This document shows, in pieces, positions 1 through 7,560 of a DNA stretch of 13,243 nucleotides. Source of the stretch: Larix sibirica (Eukaryota > Streptophyta > Pinopsida > Pinales > Pinaceae). The notes beneath the pieces are model-generated. The model was not told the DNA's origin. It saw only the letters and a list, made by a program, of their open reading frames with translations, and ran no database searches. The stretch's first letter is position 1, and every line of letters starts with the position of its first letter. The stretch lies in NCBI GenBank assembly GCA_004151065.3, contig NWUY0300020315.1:9962-23204 (forward strand), given 5' to 3'. A program made the position numbers and the translations under genes.

Positions 1-184
1 GCTCCAATTCGGTGAGAGGATACCACTTTCCTTAAATTGGGAGTTGTCCTTCCTTGGCCACTTGAAATAAGGTAATTGACTATGTCCTTGTGTTGCGTGG
101 TGGTTGTCCGACAATGGTGTCAATGGTAAGAGAATATTGAACATCTGGATGTATGTCTTCTAGATCTGTCAGAGGTAAGTAGAT

Positions 185-400
185 ATGTTCCAACAGTGGT
201 GGAAAATACGATTGAAGTAAGTCCACATGATGCAAACCCAGGTATGGTGGAATGCTGAACTTGAAAGCATTTTCCCCATTTTTCTCAAGAATGGTGTAAG
301 GACCATATCATAAAGGGTTCAACTTCATGTGTGGTCCACTGAATCTTTCTTTCTTAAGATACAACTAGGCCTATTCCCCAATTTTGAATGAATGAGGAAT
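185..400 (-). pseudogene. Integrase C-terminal (SH3-like) region remnant, first gypsy element
   Basis: The minus strand reads LKKERFSGPHMKLNPL at about 360-315, a stop, then YGPYTILEKNGENAFKF and SIPPYLGLHHVDLLQSYFPP. This is the integrase C-terminal beta-barrel found in plant Ty3/gypsy elements, where 'KLRPLRYGPYTILEK' and an 'NAFRLDLPP'-like strand are typical. It contributes DNA binding. Below about 180 the three frames hold only scattered similarity; a chromodomain may have followed there, but I cannot show one. The upstream part (400-590) is too eroded to align by eye. Confidence 0.7.
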
Positions 401-596
401 ATGATGCTTGTCATGTTGGGCCTTGGCTTTCTCACTAGCTCACTTCAATATCTCCTATGCTTGTTTCTAAATCTCACAAACCCTATCCTTGAACTTGAGT
501 GCTTTGTCAACCTCTCATAGTTCATGGCCTATGTCAAAGACTAGTTGGTTGATTGACTAAGTCGATAGGCATTGAGGGATGAAATCCATGACAAAT

Positions 597-985
597 TCAA
601 AATAAAATTTCGCTTGTCGAACCATGTCGTGATTGATTATAGCTATGTTGGATGTACATGAGACTTTCATCCCATGTTCTATGATTATTTTGGTTGTACA
701 CGTAGAGAAACTGTACCACCATGTGATTCACAAATTCCTTATGTCCATCGATTTGAGGATGGAATGCGATCGACATAGATAGTAGACTGTTGTGTTGTTG
801 TAGTCTTCTTGCAAGGAACGAGGATAACCATTTTAAAGAATCTTTCAACCGCTACGAGGATTGTATCATGTTGGTGTTTGGTGACAGGATATCTAGTCAA
901 ATAATCCAAGGAAATGGTTTACCGTGGTCGACTTGGAATGGGAAATGGTGTCTACAAACCTTGTCATTGATTTGGTGGCTTGGTG
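597..985 (-). pseudogene. Integrase catalytic core remnant with internal deletion, first gypsy element
   Basis: Integrase joins retrotransposon cDNA to the host chromosome through a D,D,E triad. The first part of the core reads SLDYLTRYPVTKHQHDT and later RFFKMVILVPCKK (about 910-800); the Asp in SLDY is the expected first catalytic residue. The text then jumps in another frame to SIAFHPQIDGHKEFVNHMVV (about 735-675), with the expected catalytic Glu in HKEF, and ends with the TWDESLMYIQHSYNQS helix. The stretch that normally lies between, including the second catalytic Asp (the 'SDRD' strand), is missing, with the junction near 780-805. Several stops (TGA, TAG, TAA) also break it. Confidence 0.8.
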
Positions 986-987
986 AT

Positions 988-1242
988 GGCACAAACCATG
1001 CATAACTAGATATACTTGTTGACATTTATCTTGAGTGAAAGCCAATAGAAATACTTTTGAAGTACTGTAAAAGTATTTTCCACTCCAAAATGACATGATG
1101 TTTTGTTGCAATGTGCATCCCAAATGAGATTATGTCTATGCTCACCTAGAGGTACAGTAAGTTGTCCAAGCTTGTAAATAAAATTGTCCTTCAAGTGGTA
1201 TTCGAGAGAAATCAATTGACCTGTCTGGAGTTGTCGATACAC
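988..1242 (-). pseudogene. Integrase N-terminal H2C2 zinc-binding region, first gypsy element
   Basis: An open stretch from 1242 to 1006 carries the integrase N-terminal region: a GQLTVP beta strand, then DAHCNKTSCHFGVENT and LQKYFYWLSLKINVNKYI. The two histidines of the H2C2 zinc site are both present (in DAH and CHFG). The frame then meets a TAG stop at about 1003-1005, and the CxxC pair (CMVCAITKP) follows at 991-1002 in the same frame. The domain folds round zinc and helps integrase form a multimer on the cDNA ends. All four ligands survive, but the stop between the His and Cys pairs and the broken core downstream make it a pseudogene. Confidence 0.8.
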
Positions 1243-1329
1243 TAAAGATAATTCAGTGTCTTATTTATACAGTCGAGGCCAAGTAACAATGTCATAACCA
1301 TGCATACTTAACATTGTGATAAGTGAAGT

Positions 1330-1625
1330 GACTAGTGGTTGGCTAAGACAATCAATTGTTGCATTGGATTTTCCTTTTTGATGCTTAGTTACCAACTGAA
1401 ATTGTTGTAGGTAAGTAATCCACTTGAGTTGTCTCATTGTCTGTAGCTTAGACTATGATGAAATTAATTATAGAGGCTTATGGTATGTATGAATGATCAT
1501 TTCTTTTCCTAGAATATAGTATCTCCATTGCTTAATAGCTTGTACAATGACATATAGTTCCTTCTTATCATATGAGATAACAGAGATACCAAGGTTTTTA
1601 TTATTCTCACCTACCCCATGTGTCT
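1330..1625 (-). pseudogene. RNase H domain remnant of the first gypsy element
   Basis: The minus strand reads SYDKKELYVIVQAIKQWRYY followed by LGKEMIIHTYHKPL, then QLKWITYLQQF and HQKGKSNATIDCLSQP. This is the usual end of a Ty3/gypsy RNase H: the 'YDKELYA' helix, the 'HTDHKPL' strand and the 'GKxNxxADxLSR' tail. RNase H removes the RNA strand of the RNA:DNA hybrid during reverse transcription. Two in-frame stops follow the HKPL motif. The Asp usual in the HTDH motif is Tyr here and the Asp of the ADALSR tail is also altered, so the domain could not be active. It runs straight into the integrase zinc-binding region below 1250. Confidence 0.8.
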
Positions 1626-1838
1626 TTTTCCAGTTTTCCTGCCTATGTACTTCCTCTTAATATCATATTACTTGACGACAATCTCATTATACATTTGAAT
1701 AGAAGTATATTTTTGGATACACAACCATGCATCCCATAACAACTGAATTATCCCATCAATGCACTTTTTCCTTTCACAAAAGTATCATTAAAAATTTGTC
1801 AAAATAAATACAAAAGAGATTCTTCCGGAACAAAAATA

Positions 1839-3058
1839 TCATTTCTCCATTATATTATATTTGGAAAGTGATTTTGCTTCCGATGGTTTATCCTCTTCAA
1901 AAAGTTTTTTGATTAATATAGAATATGTTCGAACACTAGGTTCACAGCCTTTCTCTTCCATCCCATGGAGAAGTTTAAGATATTCATCAAATTCATGTTG
2001 TTTGTAAAATCCATCAATGAGTATGGTGCAAGTAATTTCATCTGGAGTAAAAATGCTAGAAATAGCATTATCAAACAATTTGTTTTCCTATTATGTTTTT
2101 CCTTCTCTATAAAGACCGAGAAGTATTGCATTATATATTGATAGAATAGGTTCAAATCCATGTTCATGCATTGAATGTAAAATCTCCAGGGCATGCTCAT
2201 ATTTTTCTTGTTTGCAATTTCTCATAATAAGGGAGTTGTATATTTCTTTATGAGGAAGCAATCCTTTTGCTAACATTCGTTTTAGCAATTGATCTGCCTC
2301 ATGCAATTGCATTCCTCCTTTGCATAGTTCAACTATTGGTGAAATATAAGTATCTAGAATATCTTGGAAATCCTTTTCTACCATTATATGCAAAAGCTTC
2401 AAATTAATATCAATATTGGTAGGATTTACTTCAATATATGAATCACCAATTTCCTTTTTGGAAGCAATAAACTTTACCTCCTGCATCTTACTTTCACGAA
2501 TAAGTCCATCATAAATACACTATAAGTTCGATAATGAGGTTGGAATTCATTCCTTATCATCTTTCTTGGAATATAAAAAGCATGGTCAACTCTAATTAAT
2601 TTGATATTGCCATCAATAAGATATTTAAACATCACTTGATCATCTTTAAGGCCTATTTCCTCTATTTTTTCAAAAGTAATTATGCTTCCTCTAACTTTCA
2701 TTCGTTGCAAAGGATATGAAACTGTCCACTCTATATAGGTGTGAATATTTGGCACACAATCTTGAGACATCATTTCATCAAGGACTTTAAATGCATGATC
2801 CATTGCACTTGCTTTGAAAAATCCACCAATTAGGGTTGTTTAACTAAACACAATAGGAACTAAGCCCCCCTCTAGTAGATTTTTAAACAATTTGTCTAGT
2901 GCCTTTTCTACCTAATTTTCCCTGCAAAATCCATTCATCAAAGCATTGTAAGCATTAATATTTGGTTCACAACCAAGAATAATGACAACTTTACCTCCTT
3001 TGAAATGTCCATCAATCAAGGTAGTATATGTTGCTTCATTTGGGGCCAGGACTTTCAT
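1839..3058 (-). pseudogene. Broken pentatricopeptide-repeat (PPR) gene fragment, P-type
   Basis: The minus strand encodes tandem 35-residue PPR units, helical hairpins that in plants bind organellar RNA one base per repeat. Clear anchors are LAPNEATYTTLIDGHFK (about 3050), GCEPNINAYNALMNGFC, LVPIVFS then TTLIGGFFKASAMDHAF, GLKDDQVMFKYLIDG, GLLPHKEIYNSLI, FEPILSIYNAILLGLYREGK and the final TPDEITCTILIDGFYK. About eight or nine units can be seen, ending at a TGA at 1839-1841 that may be the natural stop. It is dead: TAG and TAA stops interrupt the first units (about 2910 and 2840), a frameshift lies near 2510, and a TAA-TAG pair lies near 2088-2093. The first unit also looks shortened. Sequence above 3058 belongs to a CACTA-like element, so the N-terminal part is missing. 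The repeat text resembles the long P-type class; I cannot name an orthologue. Confidence 0.88.
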
Positions 3059-3144
3059 TTAGGGGTGATGGTCATGATCTTTAGTGACAGTTAGTGACTG
3101 TCATAACTAGGTCAAGATTTTTGGTGATGGTCAACAAACTTTTT

Positions 3145-3190
3145 GGGAATTGGGGGACTATCACAATGGGAATTGGGGGACTATCACCAA
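3145..3190. repeat. Two-copy 23-bp tandem duplication inside the CACTA-like end
   Basis: The 20-bp string GGGAATTGGGGGACTATCAC occurs at 3145-3164 and again at 3168-3187. The spacing of 23 bp indicates a local tandem duplication that also doubles one subterminal motif (GACTATCAC). Confidence 0.85.
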
Positions 3191-3420
3191 ATTTAGTTAC
3201 AAAAATAGGAAATGATGACAGGCTTAGAAGGGGTGTCACTAATTTAGTTGTTGAAACATTAATTGATGATGGTCTTAAAAATTACATTGTTTATTTAGTC
3301 ACCAAATCTAGTTATGGTGATAGTTTTAATGACCATTTCCAAGGATACTTATGTCGACAATATTTTGCTGAGTGTCACCATAAGTGGCTTTGGTGACGAT
3401 CATCAAATCCCATCACCAAA

Positions 3421-3439
3421 GGCATTTTTTGTAGTAGTG
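3421..3439 (-). repeat. Terminal inverted repeat of the CACTA-like element
   Basis: Minus-strand sequence CACTACTACAAAAAATGCC, the outermost bases of the element, starting with the CACTA pentamer at 3435-3439. The base outside it (3440) begins integrase-like sequence of the second gypsy element. A 3-bp target duplication would be expected, but no partner end is present to test it. Confidence 0.7.
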
Positions 3440-3720
3440 CTAAAATGGCACTTCAACTTGAATACGTTTGAGGAGTAGGGATTGTAGTTTTTTCTTTCAA
3501 GAAAAGTTTTGGCAATGAACATGATCTCTCACAAATTTATGAACATCAGAGAACATAGTAGGCCAATAATACCCAAACCCGAGAATTTTATGAGTCTTTT
3601 TTCTTGCAGCAAAATGTCCTCCACAAATTCCTAGATGCATATATTTGATCAGTGTCTAAAATTCATCTTCCAAAAATCATTTACGCAAGATACCTTCTAT
3701 ATTTATCCAATGTAAATATA
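3440..3720 (-). pseudogene. Integrase zinc-binding start, second gypsy element, truncated
   Basis: The minus strand reads HLGICGGHFAARKKTHKILG followed by FGYYWPTMFSDVHKFV, the H2C2 integrase N-terminal domain with both histidines. The first Cys of the following CxxC is His (HVHCQ), so the zinc site is damaged. The text continues to about IQVEVPF, where integrase proteins of this group normally have 'PF' just before the catalytic core, and then stops at the CACTA-like terminus. The catalytic core is therefore absent. The stretch between this domain and the RNase H (about 3720-3960) is heavily eroded linker. Confidence 0.75.
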
Positions 3721-3959
3721 TTTCCATAGCAAAATATCTAACATATTTAAACTTCAGGGACCTTCTCTGATATTTGTCGAAGCCCGGGTGACATGTACCT
3801 ATTTCCAATAGGTAATATCATGGTACCATTCAGTTCATATTATAATATATTGGTATAATAATTTACCTCTATGTCCAAAACCCCTTCTTGATCTGCACAT
3901 ACCATGTTCACCCTAATTACCTACAGATTCACTTCTTTCATTAGTTTGCCCAGGCCTTG

Positions 3960-4435
3960 TCGTTTCAACCACTTAGTTTGATTAATCACCAAATCAAATT
4001 CCCGAATCTTAGTAACCCATTTACCCCATATTCCATCTGTCTAAGGATGACATAAGATCTCTTTGACATTTATGTGTGGGATGAAAATAATGATTTGGGC
4101 CGCAACACGCATTCTCTACAAGATTTGAGGGCTTTGAATAGGGAATAAGCTTGTTTTTCCATTATTTTATACTTGAATTCTCCATCCATCAAATCCTTAA
4201 TGAAGAAATAAATAGTTTGCTCAAAGCTATCATCATTCTTTTGCAACAAGACTACAGCTATTGTATGTTCAGTTGCAAATGGGAACGTCAAAAATTCATT
4301 TCTATAATATAGGATAGTCAATACTAGTGCTTCTCCAAAAACTTTTCTTATTGCAGACAAAGATATTTTGGCTTGATCATCCCATCTAGCCTCTGATTCA
4401 TTTTTCAACACTTGGGTCATATCTTTAGTCACCTT
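3960..4435 (-). pseudogene. Native RNase H domain remnant, second gypsy element
   Basis: The domain follows reverse transcriptase without a gap: ARWDDQAKISLSAIRKVFGE, then LTFPFATEHTIAVVLLQKND, then GEFKYKIMEKQAYSLFKALK, a frame break near 4070-4100, and finally KWVTKIREFDLVINQTKW and KRQGLGKLMKE. The first catalytic Asp of a normal gypsy RNase H (in 'DASxxAIGAVL') is Ala in FATEHTIA (codon at 4274-4276). From memory the same loss is usual in this retrotransposon group, which carries a second RNase H, so this may be inherited and not recent damage. Stops and the frame break show this copy is inactive. Confidence 0.75.
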
Positions 4436-5200
4436 AGCGAAATTCGGAATAAACCTTCTGAGGAAATTGATCTTACCAAAAAATTGTTGCAAATAGTTCT
4501 TGTTTCTAGGAAAAGAGATAATATTAATGGCCTCTACTCTATTAGGGTCTATTTTTACACCATGGACTAATACAATATGACTCAAAAATTTTACATTCCT
4601 CCATTCCAAAGAAGGATTTATTCGAGTTTAGCGATATCCCAAATTTCCTACATCTCTCAATGACCTTCTTCAAATGTTGTAAGTGATACTCAACCTTCCT
4701 AGAATAGACTATTAAATCATCAAGGTAAATTATAATGAAATGATCCTTGATATCAACAAAGGAAAAAACAACTCCTCACTTAAAAGTGGCCCTTGTATTT
4801 ATCGATCCAAGCGAAATCCTTTGATACAAAAAAGTACCGCATAAGGTGGTAAAAATTGTTTTCAATATGTCATTAATATCCATTAGACTTTATTATATCC
4901 TGAAAACCAACCTAACATATACATTTTCTCAGATCCAACCACCATTTGTAGCATATGGTCCATTTTAGGAAAGGGGTAGTCATGTGTTAGTGAGGCCATG
5001 TTTAGATTTATGAAATCTACACACAATCTAATTTCCCCATTTTTTTTGCTTATTGGAAATAGGTTGCATACTTGTTCAAAATACCTGACAAGTATGATTA
5101 TCTTGGCCCGAAACACATGATTAACGTTCTTTTTTTTGTCTAAAAGGCTTTTCACCTTCTTTAAGGGGAATTTGATGTTGGAAAATATCACGATCATAAG
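4436..5200 (-). pseudogene. Reverse transcriptase remnant, second gypsy element
   Basis: Reverse transcriptase copies the element's RNA into cDNA. Visible blocks are HQIPLKEGEKPFRQ (about 5190-5150), AKIIILVRYFEQVCNLFPIS, KKNGEIRLCVDFINLN, YPFPKMDHMLQMVVGS, WFSGYNKV (about 4905-4885), IIIYLDDLIVYSR (the YxDD box at 4716-4727) and the C-terminal NYLQQFFGKINFLRRFIPNF. The YLDD active-site box is intact. In motif A the usual 'LDGFSGYN' reads LGWFSGYN, so the catalytic Asp is lost. The linker between 'PFRQ' and 'AKII' is shortened and frameshifted, and the stretch from 4880 to 4740 is badly eroded. Confidence 0.85.
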
Positions 5201-5689
5201 TATTTAGGTCCTCATACATCCAAATGAATGCATCCTCAAATTTCTTGAACAATTCTGTGTACTATTATTTTTCCCTAGGAGACTGTGTTTTGGACATCTT
5301 GATGATCTTACGATCTAGATAATCACCTAGATTGTATTCCTCAACCTTAGTTGAATATAGTTTAATGGTTGGCTTGGTTGGAAATTCATCTGACCCAAAT
5401 ACTATTTCTAATGGGACTAATCATTTAGGAAGGTATTGGTTTTAACTTATATAACTCTCTGTCCTCCTATCATTTCTGGTGATTCTCTTCTTTCTCATAT
5501 ATTCTTTCCAAGCTCCTCTTCTACCTTCTCTTCTTCCTCCTCTAAATCTATATGCATATCCGCATATTCCTCCATAAAATTCAAGAAATTATTAATACAT
5601 CATGATGTTCAAAAACCTTCCATTGTTCAATATTGTCAGGGATGGTAGCTTTGTACATTATTTTAACAACATAAGATAAATGACTCAAA
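5200..5689 (-). pseudogene. Acidic linker between the extra RNase H and reverse transcriptase, second gypsy element
   Basis: This stretch still reads as polyprotein: KIMYKATIPDNIEQWKVFEH near 5660-5600, then EEYADMHIDLEEEEKVEEEL at about 5575-5515, and near 5270-5210 eroded pieces such as NCSRNLRMHSFGCM. The run of Glu codons explains the CTT/TCC-rich strand at 5510-5570. In this retrotransposon group a variable acidic linker separates the extra RNase H from reverse transcriptase. Stops are frequent. The open frame visible on the plus strand over 5436-5648 is only the complement of the Glu-rich coding sequence. Confidence 0.6.
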
Positions 5690-6105
5690 TTTGGGGGAAC
5701 AAAATCTACTACTAATTTCACCAATTTATCCACCCTCTAATTCAATTACTTGGGTATTGCAGAGATGTTAATAGCATCAAAGAAGATATCAAAAAGATAC
5801 CACACTACATGCTTGTATTATCTCATCATGGGATGTTTTGATTAACAACCTACCCTTACTTGATCAATCACTAAATTAGAATCTCCAAAAATCTTCAGCT
5901 ACTTAATTCCCATTTTTCGTTGCTATCTATAGACTAGTATTAGTGCTTCCTATTCTACCACATTGTTGGTACATACAAAGTTGATCTTGAAAGCATGAGA
6001 GAATTATTTTCCCAAGGGGATATTTTAGTAGTATGCTAGCTCCATTTCATGCCTTGTTACAAGCTCCATCAAAGTACAAGCTCCACATACATGTAGGGTA
6101 AATTA
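5690..6105 (-). pseudogene. Additional RNase H domain upstream of reverse transcriptase, second gypsy element
   Basis: The minus strand reads MWSLYFDGACNKA (the FDGA codons at 6062-6073), then in a second frame FKINFVCTNNVVE, then KIFGDSNLVIDQ (about 5895-5860), KHPMMR, and after further breaks FDAINI and DKLVKLVVDFVPP. This is the plant 'YFDGA...TNNxAEYEAL...GDSxLVI' RNase H type, similar to cellular and archaeal RNase H, and distinct from the native domain at 3960-4435. The three acidic positions (D in FDGA, E in VVE, D in GDSN) are recognisable, but a TGA follows NKA and a TAG follows VVE. It lies between protease and reverse transcriptase in reading direction. Confidence 0.8.
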
Positions 6106-6258
6106 GTGGCTCATATACAACCATCAAAATTTATGTTTGGCTCTAAGAAGGGGGTTGGTGATTGAGCGGTAATGTCCCCAATTCATCAGAATATAGGTAG
6201 GGGAGTTGGTGGGGTTTTTTGGATCACTCATGACATAAGTCATTTTGGGTTCCCTATA

Positions 6259-6594
6259 TCATCTTAAATACCCCCAAAAGACTGGGATGGTGGCATAAGA
6301 AATATCAAATTGGATACTCCCCCAAACAGAGGTTCCCCAATGTCTAGATAAAATAATAACATAAGAAGGTGGGACGTCATCTATGACCGCATTCATCATT
6401 GCATATTTTTTAGGATTTTGAACTATATTGGCCAACAAATCTTTGATAATTCCCATGGATTGGAATCTTTGAGAATAAAAGGAGAATAGGTATTTATAAG
6501 TTGTTGTGATATTTAAGCCCAATTTATCCATTATAGGTAATGGCATCAATAAGTGTGAGGCATCAAGATCATATAGACAGTTATGCATATGCAT
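6259..6594 (-). pseudogene. Aspartic protease domain remnant, second gypsy element
   Basis: An open minus-strand stretch reads CLYDLDASHLLMPLPIMDKL, then GLNITTTYKYLFSFYSQRFQ, GIIKDLLANI, VIDDVPPSYVIILSRHWG and FDISYATIPVFWG. This is the retropepsin-like protease of plant gypsy elements, which cuts the gag-pol polyprotein. The family's active-site loop 'YDGGAS' reads YDLDAS here (GATCTTGATGCCTCA at 6556-6570 on the minus strand): the first Asp remains but both following Gly positions are changed, so activity is unlikely. The frame itself is open for 111 codons, unusually long for this decayed copy. Confidence 0.8.
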
Positions 6595-6603
6595 ATTTTG
6601 TAA

Positions 6604-6945
6604 TTATGGGGTAATGTAGAAAGGAGGAGTAATATGATATATCCCATCAAGCATATTTCCAAGGACTATTTTGGGGGAACCATCTTTCAATTTGATTAAT
6701 TCATCTTGAAAGGGGTATTCATCACTTAAAACCATCACATTAGAGGAGGATATGGTAGGATTTTCATGGGGACGATAAGCTTTGAGATCTAGGGGGGCAC
6801 TAGCATCCTTAAAACCCAAATAAGACGAGACATCCTTTTTATGAGTAGGGTATTTTAGGACTCCAGAGAGAGGCACGAGTATCTCTATCTTGCTTAAATA
6901 ATGTTTAATATCAAAATTGGGAGTTAGAATAGGATCTAACTTCAT
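6604..6945 (-). pseudogene. Gag-protease linker remnant, second gypsy element
   Basis: An open stretch of 113 codons reads PNFDIKHYLSKIEILVPLSG, then GVLKYPTHKKDVSSYLGF, further on LKAYRPHENPTI and at the end YHITPPFYITP. Plant elements of this group have a matching region just before protease ('FDIxxHLxKIxxxVPLxExLK' and 'PPFYIT'). It is likely a polyprotein spacer; no enzymatic motif is visible. It is followed within ten bases, in another frame, by the protease stretch, so a frameshift separates the two. Confidence 0.65.
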
Positions 6946-7560
6946 ATCTTTTGTAGTTGGTGGTGGCTTTAAGGGTGCTTGGATAGGTGTTGATTGGAAT
7001 TTATTAGTCTCAATTCCTTTAACATCTTGCTTGATTGGGATGACCGATTATCTAACATATGCCACTTTGGGACCGTATCTCTTCTTGGATATCGTGTGTT
7101 CCTATTATTTTCCATACTATTATCATTTTATTGCTTGTAGTGTTCATCTTGTTTGAAGTTTCGACCTTTGGGTCATGGTATTAGGTCATAGATTCTTCTT
7201 ACCTTATCCATAATGTTATCAATAATGATCTGTAGCTAAGTGGGATATAGATCTTGGATTTATTCTTCTTGATGTAGAACCTCTTCTTCTTGAATATATT
7301 CTTCATCTCCTAACACACACAAACCTTCTGACCCCCACATTCCTCTCCCATCTTTAATTTCATCTAAATGAAAAAACATATCAAGGCCTGAGGAAGAATT
7401 GAGAACTTCCCTTTGTTCATGCTCATAATATCCTTCATACCCTTGTTCATCATGAGCAATTACATCAGGTTGAGTTATACGGTATTGGTATATGTTAGGG
7501 TTCTTTGGCCGTATTTCTCATTATGGGGCCACAAACTAGGTGATTCTATGCCCTGGGGCA
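6946..7560 (-). other. Eroded gag 3' region of the second gypsy element, no clear domain
   Basis: This 600-base stretch lies between recognisable gag and the protease linker and must derive from the polyprotein. All three minus frames are full of stops. I find no CCHC zinc knuckle, which many gypsy gag proteins carry here, but the erosion is too strong to say it was never present. Confidence 0.45.

Larger units (their letters stand above)
1..1640 (-). mobile_element. Degraded chromovirus-like Ty3/gypsy pol (RNase H to integrase C-terminus)
   Basis: Reading the minus strand from 1640 down to 1 gives, in the order expected for a plant Ty3/gypsy polyprotein, RNase H, the integrase zinc-binding (H2C2) region, the integrase core and the integrase C-terminal region. 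The similarity is split over all three minus frames with many stops, so the copy is dead. No reverse transcriptase, protease, gag or LTR is visible; the left end runs out of the window and the upstream side fades out before 1700. The domain order and the text of the C-terminal region fit chromovirus-type elements; the exact lineage is inferred from remembered family patterns and needs a domain search. It is a different family from the element at 3440-9605, although both lie on the same strand. Confidence 0.85.
3061..3439. mobile_element. CACTA-like DNA transposon end with subterminal repeats
   Basis: Read on the minus strand from 3439 the sequence begins CACTACTACAAAAAATGCC, the hallmark start of plant CACTA (En/Spm-type) elements, and continues into repeated GGTGAYNGTC-like motifs. 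Copies lie at 3064-3074, 3123-3133 and 3315-3324, and reversed copies (GACTATCAC) at 3156-3164 and 3179-3187; further variants lie in 3375-3420. In this family such subterminal repeats bind the transposase. No transposase is encoded. The opposite terminal repeat was not found: the left side begins directly with a GGTGATGG motif at 3064, so either that end has lost its last 20 or so bases or this is one end of a larger rearranged element. Confidence 0.7.

Noticed and set aside
1-180. Chromodomain after the first element's integrase
   Set aside because: The position is right and a few residues hint at it, but no frame gives a convincing chromodomain pattern, so it is not listed as a feature.
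790-1005. 71-codon plus-strand frame
   Set aside because: Antisense to the recognisable integrase text of the first gypsy element.
3094-3396. 100-codon plus-strand open frame
   Set aside because: It lies entirely within the CACTA-like subterminal repeat region; its text only reflects the GGTGATGGTC motifs and matches no protein family I know.
5436-5648. 70-codon plus-strand frame rich in Ser and Ile
   Set aside because: It is the complement of the Glu-rich acidic linker of the second gypsy element on the minus strand.
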